A DNA stretch of 64,000 nucleotides from Macrostomum hystrix (taxonomy: Eukaryota > Platyhelminthes > Macrostomidae), in the NCBI GenBank assembly GCA_950097015.1, contig CATNEN010000003.1, positions 8,785,501 to 8,849,500 on the forward strand. The letters run 5' to 3'. The position numbers and the translations under genes were made by a program. The notes under the pieces are model-generated. The model was not told the DNA's origin, searched no databases, and saw only the letters and a list, made by a program, of their open reading frames with translations. Below are positions 32,501-41,985 of this stretch, piece after piece; the first letter of the stretch is position 1, and each line of letters starts with the position of its first letter.

Positions 32501-33048
32501 TGTCGCACACTGACTCCACCCTCACCCGTTGATAATTGGACAATATTGCGCCAACTGAGACAGCTTGAACGTTAGGTAAATTGGCTTTCACATCCGATAA
32601 TAATTTATAAAGATCTTCCACTTCATCGCTTGTGTCACCCGAGTTAGCGGACGACTGTATGAATAAAATTTACATTGAGTAAACAATAGGAGTAACTATA
32701 CCTAAAAAATATTAACACATGCCTTGTCATCTGATTAGAACATACATCATTCTATTATTGCAATACCTAAAGTTGAAATTGATTAAAGACACTTACAGTA
32801 TAGTGATCAGCTGATCCAGTATCATGTGATGCGCCCACAATTGGCCTTTTAAATAATGGAAGTCCCATAGCCTCAGCATAGAGAGACACAGCTTCGCTGC
32901 CAACAGTCTGATACATGAAACTGTCCATCTCGGCGCCAGTGGGTGGATAAAGGTGAGCCAATGCAACTATTGAATGACCAGCCCGAACACATTCCATCAT
33001 GTTGTAGCAGCTGTCTTTGCCACCACTGACTAAGCTGACAACTTGCAT
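29522..33048 (-). CDS. DPH6: Diphthine--ammonia ligase (DPH6) with C-terminal RidA-like domains
   Basis: Catalyses the last step of diphthamide formation on elongation factor 2 (ATP-dependent amidation of diphthine). Exons on minus: 33048-32797, 32654-32457, 31932-31585, about 31370-31168 and 30469-29522. Exon 1 has the PP-loop SGGKDS at residues 8-13 and AEMDSFMYQTVG. Exons 2-3 have NYQRVRVESVCDRLGLQ, IKVAAYGLSP, CGEGGEYETLALDCPLF and SNDAFAPVCYL, as in the core enzyme. Exons 4-5 encode two YjgF/RidA-like domains: DMSAFSTVNAVY..PPARACIEL, then GPYSQC, LLLISGQIGMDP and AELALRHTLRVARA; the protein ends GAIAMLQF. This long form is known from fungi and some invertebrates; vertebrate DPH6 lacks the RidA part. 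The start of exon 4 is uncertain: I found no acceptor that keeps phase with exon 3. Two introns hold minisatellites. Confidence 0.9.
30485..31130. repeat. 30-bp minisatellite in DPH6 intron 4
   Basis: About 21 copies of a 30- to 31-bp unit (core GAGTGCGGTGACCTTGAAGG), decaying towards the exon 4 side into AAATAGCTCGAGTTGGG variants. A four-unit block is duplicated exactly between about 30540 and 30750. It starts within about 15 bp of the exon 5 acceptor. Confidence 0.95.
32010..32440. repeat. 20-bp minisatellite in DPH6 intron 2
   Basis: About 21 copies of GACAGACTGACAGACAAGCT, with AAGTTGACAG and AAGACTGATAGG variants. It lies directly after the exon 2 donor (32456). Ser/Cys/Leu-rich open frames on minus are artefacts. 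Confidence 0.95.
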
Positions 33049-33563
33049 ACTAAATCAGTTATTTGTCTGTCTTCAATTTGGATTTGCTGGAGCAGAAAAA
33101 ATATATTAGCTGGCTATGTAGTATATAGTTTATACTAGTAATTTATTTAATGTTTATAGGGACCAGGGCCAATATTAAAATGTGTCAGATCAGTGCATTC
33201 AACCTGTTGCCCATGTCACTGACCCTAAACAAAATTACTTAGATAAATCTATCCTGATTTTCCTATCATCAGGGAGAGTAATGCTTAATAGTAAAGTAAG
33301 GTAAAATTTTACTATAAGTCTCCTTAAGCCTTCTAGTATATATATATGTGAAATATTAAGATTACATTAAGATTACATTACACTTACATTATTTACTACA
33401 AAAAACATTTTCCAAAGCAATTGTTTTCTTACTGGCTGCAGGGTGTACTGTCAAAAACTTAAATTAATTTATTAGTGTTTAGGTACATTTTATCAGCCTT
33501 TGACCCTCTACAGCTCCAAATACAAACTTAGAATATCTGGTTTCTAAAGAATGTTTTTGTTTT
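33049..33563. other. DPH6 5' flank
   Basis: AT-rich region upstream of DPH6, including a short TA run (near 33345); no feature I can support. Confidence 0.5.
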
Positions 33564-34866
33564 GGCATAAGTATAGTTTCATTCGTTAAACTCAAATTCG
33601 CCTAAAAAATGATAACTGGCATAACAAGGATAATGGGTAGGGCCTAACATTGAGAAATGTCAGAATAATGTCCTTTGGGTAGAAGCTACAGCAGAAACTT
33701 TGCAGAAGCTACAGCGGGTACTGCTCCGTGATACAGCGCAGGAAGTGCCGGAAGTGGGGATGCGGGAACTTCTTGTGCCACAGAAATTCCTGCAGGTCCG
33801 TTTCAAATAGCTGCAGCTGCATGCCATACATGTTACGCAACTTGTGTTTTGCATGGGCCCACGTACCCTCCACAAGATTCGTGTGGACATTGGGATCCTA
33901 CAGGTCCATGAAGGCCAGGCGGTGATTGACCACCGCGTGGTTGGGTAGGGCGCAGTAGGCCTGCCAGCCGTCTATGAGAATGCGTGTACCAAGGAGAACA
34001 TGCTGCTAGATGATGGGAAGCAGTGTCTCAGCTTGGCAGTTGGCAACTGGCACCATGATGGTCTTATTAGTTCCGCATTCCACCATTCCAAGGACCCAGG
34101 TGCCATTCCGGTGGGCACCTTGCTGATATTTCCAGTGGAAAAACAGTGACTCGTCTATCTCCACCTCATATCCCGGGCCGCTGAGCTGCACTGGGTGCGC
34201 CTGCAGATATTCAGACGTCACGGCAGAAGTTTGCCCAATCCACAGCACAGGAGTGGGCGATCCTTGTCTGCCGTTCAATCTTCTCCAGCGACAGCTCTAT
34301 CGACCAGAGCATCACGAAGTCAAAAAGGCCTGGCAAGTTGATATGGCTGCCTTCAAAAAAGGAGCCCTTTCGCACTGAAGATTGGCCATGGCAGGTGTTA
34401 CAACTCCAGGCCCAACTGTCTATAAACCATTCTCCTTGCCAGTGCTGAAGCTTCATAGCTTGTCCGCAGCATTGGCAACTATTTGCAATTAGGTGGTACT
34501 TTGCAGTTTGCAAGGAAGCGCATCATGACCATTGCACCTTCATCGCCAGCCGCTGTGACAGCATGCATGGATCATAGGTTGCATGGGAGGTGCTCCAGCA
34601 TGGCCGGGTTCTCCACCTCATTGGTGGGGATGAGGACAATTGGTGCTGATGGGCGTCTGCCAGCCATATCAATAAGTATCTGATTTGAATTTGAAATTGC
34701 GCTCCTCACCAGCGCAACTGCCACATTAGCACCACCGACCATAGGGTATATTTTTGCCATAGACACTGCCACATCAGTACTTAAATTTCAAATCGTGTAT
34801 CATTACAGTCTTAGATTTCGATTTTTGTGCGAATTTGAGTTTAACGAACAAAACCATACTTATGCC
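33564..34866 (-). mobile_element. Merlin DNA transposon, full length, inactive
   Basis: Terminal inverted repeats of about 38 bp: 33564 onward GGCATAAGTATAGTTTCATT against the reverse complement of 34829-34866, GGCATAAGTATGGTTTTGTT, continuing CGTTAAACTCAAATTCGC in both. The element is flanked by a perfect 8-bp target duplication, TTTGTTTT (33556-33563 and 34867-34874). Merlin elements characteristically make 8-9 bp duplications and encode an IS1595/ISXO2-like DDE transposase, which is what lies inside. At 1303 bp it has the usual size of an autonomous Merlin. Confidence 0.93.
33670..34772 (-). pseudogene. Merlin (ISXO2-like) transposase, broken
   Basis: In order on minus: an N-terminal segment (IPTNEVENPAMLEHLPCNL), a zinc-binding segment (CQCCGQAM..WSCNTCHGQSSVRKGSFF), the helical segment [15 protein letters not shown], and the catalytic core [26 protein letters not shown] and HTNLVEGTWAHAKHKLRNMY with LFETDLQEFLWH. 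The core includes the conserved acidic residues of the DDE domain (DES, DGW, EGTW). The frame is broken by at least two frameshifts (near 34505 and near 34215) and three stops (near 34573, 34014 and 33900), so no active enzyme is made. Confidence 0.9.
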
Positions 34867-35238
34867 TTTGTTTTTTATCATAAAAGTTAGACAAAGAAAG
34901 AAATAAAACCTTGATAATCAAAATGTTGCTTTCATAATACATACTTTAAAAAGGTGAAGATGTGGCCTAATTTTTTGTAGCTATTAGGTAATTTTAATAG
35001 TTTTAATTAACTAGATATCAATGGGCTCTACTTAGTTATGTACTCATTGTAAATAAAACTAATATAAAATATAAGAGCAGAGCACTGAACTTACTGAAGT
35101 ACATCACATAGTATGAATACTTCTATCTAAAATTTTATGCACGCTGACATGCACTGGTCTTATACATAATTCTTGGCATACACATTTAGTGCTAAGGGTT
35201 AGGAGATTTTTTTATATCAATAAACAGAAAGTTTCATT
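34867..35238. other. AT-rich flank of Merlin
   Basis: Nothing beyond the right copy of the target duplication at 34867-34874. Confidence 0.5.
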
Positions 35239-35280
35239 GGGTGCGTTCGAGTAGCTATTTTAAGCTTCTCGAACGCACCC
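35239..35280. repeat. 17-bp perfect-loop hairpin / solo TIR pair
   Basis: GGGTGCGTTCGAGTAGC and GCTTCTCGAACGCACCC form arms that pair at 16 of 17 positions around an 8-bp AT-rich loop (TATTTTAA). The GC-rich arms stand out from very AT-rich surroundings, as expected for a tiny MITE or a foldback footprint. Confidence 0.8.
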
Positions 35281-35972
35281 TATTTACCAACTGAGTCATT
35301 AGATTCGTGCTAAATGACAAAAAAATGTCACAATAAAACAGAAAGATTTATTTTTGCAGAAAAAGAATAAAAAAGTTTTGTACTTAGACATTACGTATTG
35401 CATTCAACAAGTTTGTTATGTTTTTAATTACTTAGAAATATGTAATGTTTTAAAAATTTGGGTCCGACCATGACATGTTTTTTGTGGAAAGACATGCACG
35501 CAAGGGAACAGTGTGAAGACCCTGAAACCGTAAAATTAAAAGTAGCTATTTTTCTAGGCCATGTTTCAGAAGTGCCGAATAATGGAGCTATTTTTTGTGT
35601 TATTGCCTAACAGTTATGCCTTTTAAATTATGTCACCTGCTTCCCTACAATTTTACATCAAAGTAGGTAAGGACCATTGGCCTTATAAGTGATTTTTTAC
35701 TGTCACTATCGCTCAATGGAGTTATATGGCATAATTAAAACTGACAAGCTGTAACATTGCTTGCTAATAATATGAAACTTATAAACTTATAAAAGTAAAT
35801 AAGTTCTAAATCTGGAGATTGAGCAAATCGCTCAGGTCAGGTCTAGGCCTAACTCTTACATAGGCCTAATGTGTTGCTCTAAGACAACAAAAATCATTAG
35901 GCCCCTAGTGTGCATGATAAAAATTGGTTAGCTAATATATTTGAAACCAATAGATAGAAAACGAAGTCGCAA
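35281..35972. other. AT-rich gap before LINE 3' end
   Basis: No supported feature; the LINE tail begins at about 35973. Confidence 0.5.
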
Positions 35973-36226
35973 ATATTATTATTATTATTATTAAAACGCG
36001 CACGCCATCTATGGGTGCTGATTTTTTTATATATATATTTTTTAACAACACATTTAAATGAACAACGAAAAGCAACATAAAAAGCGAAGTTAAGTAGGAA
36101 TCAAATATCGAGCTGGGAAGGGAAAGCAAAGGTATTAAAAATAAGAGCAGTAAAAACACAAGGGACGCCAGGGATAAAACAAATTATGAAATATCTATTG
36201 TTGAATGTTAGTAAAATCTCGTAGTC

Positions 36227-39200
36227 TCAGGGCAGCTGTTCCCTTATTTTAGATATTTCTATGATGTATTTTGCTAAAGCTTCAGCGGTTTCCCTATCGT
36301 CTTGAGCCATTATGTAGTTAGATTTTTCTTCTGCTGTTAAGGATATGAAATTGGGGGTTTTCCCAGAAACTTCCGTCTCAAATTTCGAACGTACTGCGCT
36401 ATACTTATTCCAAGTGCACTTAAAAAGGAAGTGGACCTCGTTTTCAACTTCTGTTTTGCACTTACTACATAATCTATTTGCATACGGAATTTTCGGTCTC
36501 GCAGTTCGCAATGTTTCGCAAGCTAGCTTATGGTTTCCTAGTCTAAACGAGGCTATGGTACGTCTCCACTCCGGGTTGTATATTTGTTGTAAATATTTTT
36601 CGGCTGAATAATATTGCTTGAAGGAGTAATAGAAGTGACTTAGCTTGCTTGAGTTCTGTGTCCTTTGTCTCCAATGGGTATCGAACTGAGAAACGAAATT
36701 TTTCCTGTGGTTTCCAATTGCTTTTGCAGGACTAATGCCTCTGCAGTTCAGCATAACCTCATTGTTGGTCTTTGCTTTGATTCCAACATCACTGTATGTT
36801 TGGTCCGCCAATAACTTGGAAATTATGGAGTCCGGCCGGCTTGTTATGGAGGCCCAGTACGAAATGCTTCTTTTCTGGATGTTGTATAATAAAGGCAATC
36901 TGCCTAACTCCGAGCGGGCCCCGTTGCCATCCGTATTTTGGCTGACTTGTAGTATGGCTTTACAGCACCTGATGTTTACTCTTTCAAAAAGACAGCGGTC
37001 CCAAGGACCCAGGTTCCACGAGACAAAAGCCCCCCAGGCCTCAGAGGCGTACAGAGCTATGCTTTCTATCATTGCTGTGCAGTACAGCATGAGCTGATTG
37101 TATCTGACCGCCCCATGGCTGGCTAATTTCCTTAAGAGAAGAATAGGATATCCACATTTTTTGTTAATCTCTGTGGCATGGGAATCCACGGTTCCTTTAG
37201 CATTGATGTGAAAGCCAAGATATTTCCATTCTTTGACGCTATCTAACAGTTGTCCCTGCAGAAATAGTTTGTTAGCCGTCTTTGATGGGTCAGGGCAACA
37301 GCTAATAACCTTAGTTTTTTGCATATTGATTTCTAGCTTGTGGCTCTGACAAAATTCTGACACTTTATCGAGGCCCTTCTGCAACTCTCGAGGATTCTCT
37401 CCAAAGATCACTAAATCATCGCAGTATAGCAAGTTGTTGATTTGTTCATCTTTAATGAAGGTGTCGCTGCGAAATGAATCCCTTAGCATTGTGCTCAAAG
37501 GATCTATATAGAGTGAGAAGAGTAGAGGGGATAGGGGACAGCCTTGTCTTACTCCATTTGTTATGCTCCTTGCCTTAGTTGCTTGGCCATCTGAGATCTT
37601 CAGTTGGAATTTAGCTCCTGAGTACATGCTTTGTATTGCTTCGATTATTTCTGGGCTGACCTTTAACTCCCTAAGTCGTTGGAAAAGTGTTGGATGGTGG
37701 ACCATGTCAAATGCGCTTTTTAAGTCAAAGAACACTAAGTGAAATGGCCTTTTGCGACGCTTTTTGTTGTGGATCAACGTCAAGAGAGTGGCAATGTGGT
37801 CTGAAGTTCGGTAGCCCTTTCTATTTCCTATTTGACTGGCTGAAAGCAAGTCGAGGGTGCGAATATGAGTTTCTAGCTTTTCATAGATAAGTGAGGCAAA
37901 CAGGCGAGCCAGGGCAGGCAGCACGCTTATGGGTCTGTAGTTTTTGGGGTCACTACGGGAACCCTTTTTATAAATCGGTGTGATTAGGGCATTTGACCAC
38001 TGTGCAGGAGTCTGGCCGAGTCTTACGCTTGCGTTAAAAAGCTTCAGAAGTACGGGTTTTAGCTTCTCTTGTCCGTAGATAATGTGCTCATTTGTTATAC
38101 CATCTATTCCTGCAGCCTTTCTTCTCTTTAGCTTTTTAACTGCTCTATCGAGATCTACGCAGCTAATTAAATCTTCGGGACTAACTGCTTCATCTGTGCG
38201 ATGCGGCTGGGTTCCCGAAGAAGGATGTGCGTTAAACACTTTGGTTAGGTTGTCCGCGATGTCAGCGATTGGGGCTTGAGGTCTGTTAAGTCTCCTGCTG
38301 GGGAACAGCAACTCTTCTGCTCTTCTAAGACCGGACCAGAATCCCTTTGAGGTTCCGTTAGCCGCCATTTTCTGAATGCAGTCATTTATGTCCATCTGCT
38401 TAAGTTTCTTGAGCTGTTGTTTGTATTTTTTCGCTAGCCCATTATATTCTGATGCCAGCGCGCTGTCAGTTGGTCTACGTCTTTTTTTCCTGGCCACGTA
38501 CTTTAATGATTTGCTCAAGTTTCTTAGTGTCTCGTCTCGATTTGTCCAGAACTTGTTCGGAATGATTGTCTTTGCGCAGCTTTCTGCCACTGAGTCTCTA
38601 AGCAGGTTGGTCAAGCTCGAGAACAAATTTTCCAGGGATTTTCCATCGTGTGCGTCGATAGATTGCAACTTTCTAATTATTTCTTCGCTTTGTTTGTTAT
38701 TCAATGCCTCAATGTAACTTCCCTGCGTTTCAGTGTCCCATCTTGGAGGCATTGGGAAGGATTCATGTTTTTCCTGGTTTGCGTGTTCTGGTTGGACATG
38801 ATCAGGAAAAATCAGAGTGACTGTTAGCGGGCAATGTCTGGACAGAAAGCTTTGAGGATGAATAAAGAAGTCTTTTATAATATCCACTTTATCCATGGAT
38901 GCAATAGCGTAGTCTATGGTACTTCGGCCTAGTGTGCTACTAAACGTGTAATTTCCCATAATGTCACCCTGAGTCATTCCGTTCAGAATCGTGCTCTTGG
39001 TCTCGGAGCACATTTCCATCAGTCTTAATCCATGCTTGTTTTTCTCAGAGTCCTGATTCTGTCTGGGAAACTTATCCCTAGTGCTGGACTGTAATGTGCC
39101 AGTTCGTGCATTGAAGTCACCTACTGTTAATACGGAGCCCTCTCTTGAGAAGAGCTGGATGAGATATTTAATCTCCTCCCATATATCTTCTTTGTAGTAT

Positions 39201-39661
39201 TTAGAATTTTCCGGTGGGATATAGCACCCTAAGATATACAGGGGTTCTTCAGACTGCTTTTGCTTTATTTTTAGTACCAGAGCGAAGTCAGATTTGTGCA
39301 CTAATGTGGTTCTCTTTGAAATATTATTTTTAACGAGGAAAACAATGCCATTTGATAATCTACCTTTGTTGATTCCCCTTGCCTTGATTCCATCTGCTCC
39401 AAAGCAGGTGAAATCTATCAGCGTGTTTGAGTCTAGCTGCTCCTGTTTGGCGTGGGTCTCACAGAGGAAAACTATGTCTCTATTCCTAATATGTTCGTGG
39501 AAACATGGTGATTCCATTTTGCATTCTCCACTGAGCATCAGTCCATCTATGTTCCAACTGGTGATAATCAACTCTGATTTATTATAAGTAACCTTCTTTT
39601 CGCAGCTGCCCTGTGTTTCAGTGACTATTCGGGAGTTAAAATTTAGCGTAGAAGTTAACAT
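36227..39661 (-). CDS. LINE ORF2: endonuclease-reverse transcriptase
   Basis: 1144 residues from ATG 39661 to the stop at 36227. The N-terminal apurinic/apyrimidinic-like endonuclease has SWNIDGL, LCETHA, VGDFNARTG, TIDYAIAS and SRHCPLT, covering its metal-binding and catalytic positions. The central reverse transcriptase has LITPIYKKGSRSDPKNYRPI, VFFDLKSAFDMV (motif A Asp), NGVRQGCPLSPLLFSLYID (motif B) and LLYCDDLVIF (motif C, YCDD in place of the common YADD). The C-terminal region has SELGRLPLLYNIQ and a CCHC-like knuckle, LCSKCKTEVENEVHFLFKC. It nicks target DNA and copies its own RNA there (target-primed reverse transcription). No frameshift or internal stop. Confidence 0.96.
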   Translation of the reverse strand: MLTSTLNFNSRIVTETQGSCEKKVTYNKSELIITSWNIDGLMLSGECKMESPCFHEHIRNRDIVFLCETHAKQEQLDSNTLIDFTCFGADGIKARGINKGRLSNGIVFLVKNNISKRTTLVHKSDFALVLKIKQKQSEEPLYILGCYIPPENSKYYKEDIWEEIKYLIQLFSREGSVLTVGDFNARTGTLQSSTRDKFPRQNQDSEKNKHGLRLMEMCSETKSTILNGMTQGDIMGNYTFSSTLGRSTIDYAIASMDKVDIIKDFFIHPQSFLSRHCPLTVTLIFPDHVQPEHANQEKHESFPMPPRWDTETQGSYIEALNNKQSEEIIRKLQSIDAHDGKSLENLFSSLTNLLRDSVAESCAKTIIPNKFWTNRDETLRNLSKSLKYVARKKRRRPTDSALASEYNGLAKKYKQQLKKLKQMDINDCIQKMAANGTSKGFWSGLRRAEELLFPSRRLNRPQAPIADIADNLTKVFNAHPSSGTQPHRTDEAVSPEDLISCVDLDRAVKKLKRRKAAGIDGITNEHIIYGQEKLKPVLLKLFNASVRLGQTPAQWSNALITPIYKKGSRSDPKNYRPISVLPALARLFASLIYEKLETHIRTLDLLSASQIGNRKGYRTSDHIATLLTLIHNKKRRKRPFHLVFFDLKSAFDMVHHPTLFQRLRELKVSPEIIEAIQSMYSGAKFQLKISDGQATKARSITNGVRQGCPLSPLLFSLYIDPLSTMLRDSFRSDTFIKDEQINNLLYCDDLVIFGENPRELQKGLDKVSEFCQSHKLEINMQKTKVISCCPDPSKTANKLFLQGQLLDSVKEWKYLGFHINAKGTVDSHATEINKKCGYPILLLRKLASHGAVRYNQLMLYCTAMIESIALYASEAWGAFVSWNLGPWDRCLFERVNIRCCKAILQVSQNTDGNGARSELGRLPLLYNIQKRSISYWASITSRPDSIISKLLADQTYSDVGIKAKTNNEVMLNCRGISPAKAIGNHRKNFVSQFDTHWRQRTQNSSKLSHFYYSFKQYYSAEKYLQQIYNPEWRRTIASFRLGNHKLACETLRTARPKIPYANRLCSKCKTEVENEVHFLFKCTWNKYSAVRSKFETEVSGKTPNFISLTAEEKSNYIMAQDDRETAEALAKYIIEISKIREQLP

Positions 39662-39859
39662 ACTCGTAGAAAGAGGGAGTAGTAGTCCTTAGAGTCAGTC
39701 ACGACGGGTTCAAAACCTTCAAAACCTGTTGCGCGGTATGGGAATTGACGGTATCAAAAATAGAAAGTTATTAGGCAAAGGAGTTAGAGGACCCGAGTTG
39801 AGCAGCTAAATGACTCCTCCACCCCCCCGGCGATTGAAGTTGTTGCCGGACAGGCGGTC

Positions 39860-41446
39860 CTAGTCGACGCAACGAAACTGGCGGTCGTCGAGGCGCCTGA
39901 CACCAACTTGTTGGTATCTGTTGCGGTACCCAAAGCTACTTCTGCGGTAGTTGCTGGGCTCGATATTGGCGCGATAGCCACTTATAAAGTTTTTGCGGTC
40001 TCTTTTGTTGTAGTCGTACTCGTTGCTGATTCGATAGCGGCTAGCACGACTTCTGTCAAAATAGCCGTTGGTGCTGATGCGGTGGTCTATTTCGCTACGG
40101 ATGTAATTGGCATCTCGAACTGGGTAGCTGCTATGCGCTCGATAGTTCCTGTAGCCAGTTGCACCGCCGCCTCGTGACTCTCTGTAGCTGTGTTGATGCC
40201 GGTGATGCACTGTTTGCTGGCGCTGGTTCTCTGTGTTAGCCGGATGCGGCCGTACTTTCAGGTTTAGATTTCGAATGCATTTGGACATTAACGCAAACAA
40301 AAAGTCCGCTCCGCTGCTGTTGAGTTCACCGTCGTAGAAGTGGATTTCATGAAAGTTAAATGTTAAAAGCTGATGTTTAACACCATACTCACACAGTTCT
40401 TTCTCGAAGAGTTGTTCTGTTCGTGTCGAACTGTCTGGGATGATGAGTAGGTGCAGGCAATTCGCACCGTGTTGCCTTTGCCCAGCGTCAATTGCAGTGA
40501 CAGCTTTATATGCCACCTCCATTGATGGCTCATGGTTTAAGTCAATTACCAGACATTCTTGCGCACTGAAGTTTGGCTCTTGCAGTAATTCAATGAGCCT
40601 TTCTTGAGTGTTGTAGTAGACAACTCGAATTGTACTATTCGGGAAGAGTCTGCGATAGTCAAGGGCTTTCCCTAGCTTTGAGCTGACAACGACTATATCA
40701 TGCTTTTTCAGGCCTTCTTTAACTTTCTGTTTGGTACAACTGTTGCTTTCTGCCTCAGCTGGTTCCGAGTCCCTTGCTACAGCTCCTGATGCGTTCTCTG
40801 CATTTTTACTGGCACTGACTGCCATCGTTACATTTTTTGAAGATGCTGTTGGGTTCACTGAGCGCGAGGCCTTCTCAGCATATGTTTCCCGTCCTGCTCT
40901 TTCATTCTGCGTCTTAGTGAACGCCAGCGCTTGCAGACTGACCAGTTCACCGACCTTCTGCTCGAGGCTGTGGCTGATTTGTTGGCTTTTTATTACTTCT
41001 GCCTTCACTGCTCTTTCTTCGCTAATGATAGCATCCTTAGTTGAGCTACTTGTTTGCTTTAGATGGTTCACAACGTCGGATTTTGTGATGTTTAGCGCTT
41101 TCAGTAGTTCCGTTTGACTTTCTTTGGCTTTTGCCTCTAACTGATGCATTAGACCGGTGGTCAAGGATTGAAGCGCATTGCGAGTCTTTTGAATGTACTC
41201 ATCAATTGACAAGCTACTTTTCAGTTGTTTTACTTCACTGAGAACCGCTGCGACTCCTTCCTCGAGAGATTTCAAACGTTTCCAGTCTGTATCCATCAGT
41301 AGGTTGTTCTCTGTGTTAGTTGCTGCATCTACTGGAATCAACTCTGTCTGTACGGCTTTATCGCTTTTGTCAGCTCCCTTCATGGGTGATCTCCTTTTTC
41401 GGAACTTTTTGGTCTTCGGGACCTTAAAGCTCGCATCTTCTAACAC
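39860..41446 (-). CDS. LINE ORF1 with coiled coil, degenerate SGNH-like domain and Arg/Tyr-rich tail
   Basis: The open frame continues upstream of 41446 to a TGA near 41612 without an ATG, so the start is uncertain (a non-ATG start, splicing, or a first ATG at PMKGADK). From the N-terminus: a basic patch (KTKKFRKRR), about 150 residues with coiled-coil character, a Ser/Ala linker, then about 150 residues resembling the SGNH hydrolase fold of LINE ORF1 esterases. The pattern is HDIVVVSS, then CLVIDLNHEP where GTND is expected, LLIIPDSSTRTEQ, and FYDGELNSSGADFL where the DGxH..xxG block is expected. The catalytic Ser and His positions are not conserved. The end is rich in Arg, Tyr and Asn (GYRNYRAHSSYP), probably RNA-binding. 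Role by family: RNA chaperone/packaging. Confidence 0.82.
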   Translation of the reverse strand: MLEDASFKVPKTKKFRKRRSPMKGADKSDKAVQTELIPVDAATNTENNLLMDTDWKRLKSLEEGVAAVLSEVKQLKSSLSIDEYIQKTRNALQSLTTGLMHQLEAKAKESQTELLKALNITKSDVVNHLKQTSSSTKDAIISEERAVKAEVIKSQQISHSLEQKVGELVSLQALAFTKTQNERAGRETYAEKASRSVNPTASSKNVTMAVSASKNAENASGAVARDSEPAEAESNSCTKQKVKEGLKKHDIVVVSSKLGKALDYRRLFPNSTIRVVYYNTQERLIELLQEPNFSAQECLVIDLNHEPSMEVAYKAVTAIDAGQRQHGANCLHLLIIPDSSTRTEQLFEKELCEYGVKHQLLTFNFHEIHFYDGELNSSGADFLFALMSKCIRNLNLKVRPHPANTENQRQQTVHHRHQHSYRESRGGGATGYRNYRAHSSYPVRDANYIRSEIDHRISTNGYFDRSRASRYRISNEYDYNKRDRKNFISGYRANIEPSNYRRSSFGYRNRYQQVGVRRLDDRQFRCVD

Positions 41447-41639
41447 GGTCGTCTCTTCGGCGGACGCAGCTGATTCTTTGTCAGCCAGCTTTTGCTTCCG
41501 CTTCCCGAGTCGCGTCTTGGCTTCTTGAAGAGGCTGACTGAGGAATGAGATGTCAAAGTGGGCATCAGCTGCATCAGTCGATTCAGATTCAAATAAGAAG
41601 AAACTAAATCACAGATTAAGTAATTGTCTGTGCTACTGA

Positions 41640-41859
41640 AAGAGGGGCAGGAATCTTATAGATCTGCACGTTTAATTATTTTTAATTTTAAATTGTTTCA
41701 GACAGCAACATAATGACAATGGAATGCAATGCAATGCAACAGGACACAACAAGAGACAGTCAGACATGCTGGAAACCTTAGAGTCAAAGTCAGAGACTAG
41801 CAAAGCTGCACCAATTACACGGGGTAGTAGCCTAGTGAGCCACCCAGAATAGAAGATTC
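41640..41859. other. Short flank between LINE and Merlin relic
   Basis: AT-rich with an ACAATGCAATGCAATGCAAC micro-repeat near 41720; nothing more. Confidence 0.4.
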
Positions 41860-41985
41860 CCGAAGATCTTCCACTGGAAGCACCAGTGCCAGAGAAACTC
41901 TTCTATGTGTGTTTCAAATAGCGCCTTTGATGTTCCGTGCATGGACGGCAGTATGGCCTTGGCATGAACCCATGTGCCTTCACAT
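41860..41985 (-). pseudogene. Second Merlin transposase relic (C-terminal piece)
   Basis: On minus it reads CEGTWVHAKAILPSMHGTS, then LFETHIEEFLWH. This matches EGTWAHAKHKLRNMYG and LFETDLQEFLWH of the element at 33564-34866, at clearly lower identity than a recent copy. The piece is only about 125 bp and has no TIR, so it comes from an older or different Merlin lineage. Confidence 0.82.

Larger units (their letters stand above)
35973..41640 (-). mobile_element. Two-ORF non-LTR retrotransposon (LINE) with (TAA)n tail
   Basis: About 5.7 kb on minus: a 5' part (boundary approximate), ORF1 (about 41446-39860), a 198-bp spacer, ORF2 (39661-36227), a short 3' UTR of about 230 bp and a simple (TAA)n tail at 35994-35973. 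Both reading frames are uninterrupted, so insertion was recent. An apurinic-type endonuclease plus reverse transcriptase without RNase H fits the Jockey/CR1/L2 group broadly; I cannot assign the clade without a tree. I did not identify a target duplication. Confidence 0.92.
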
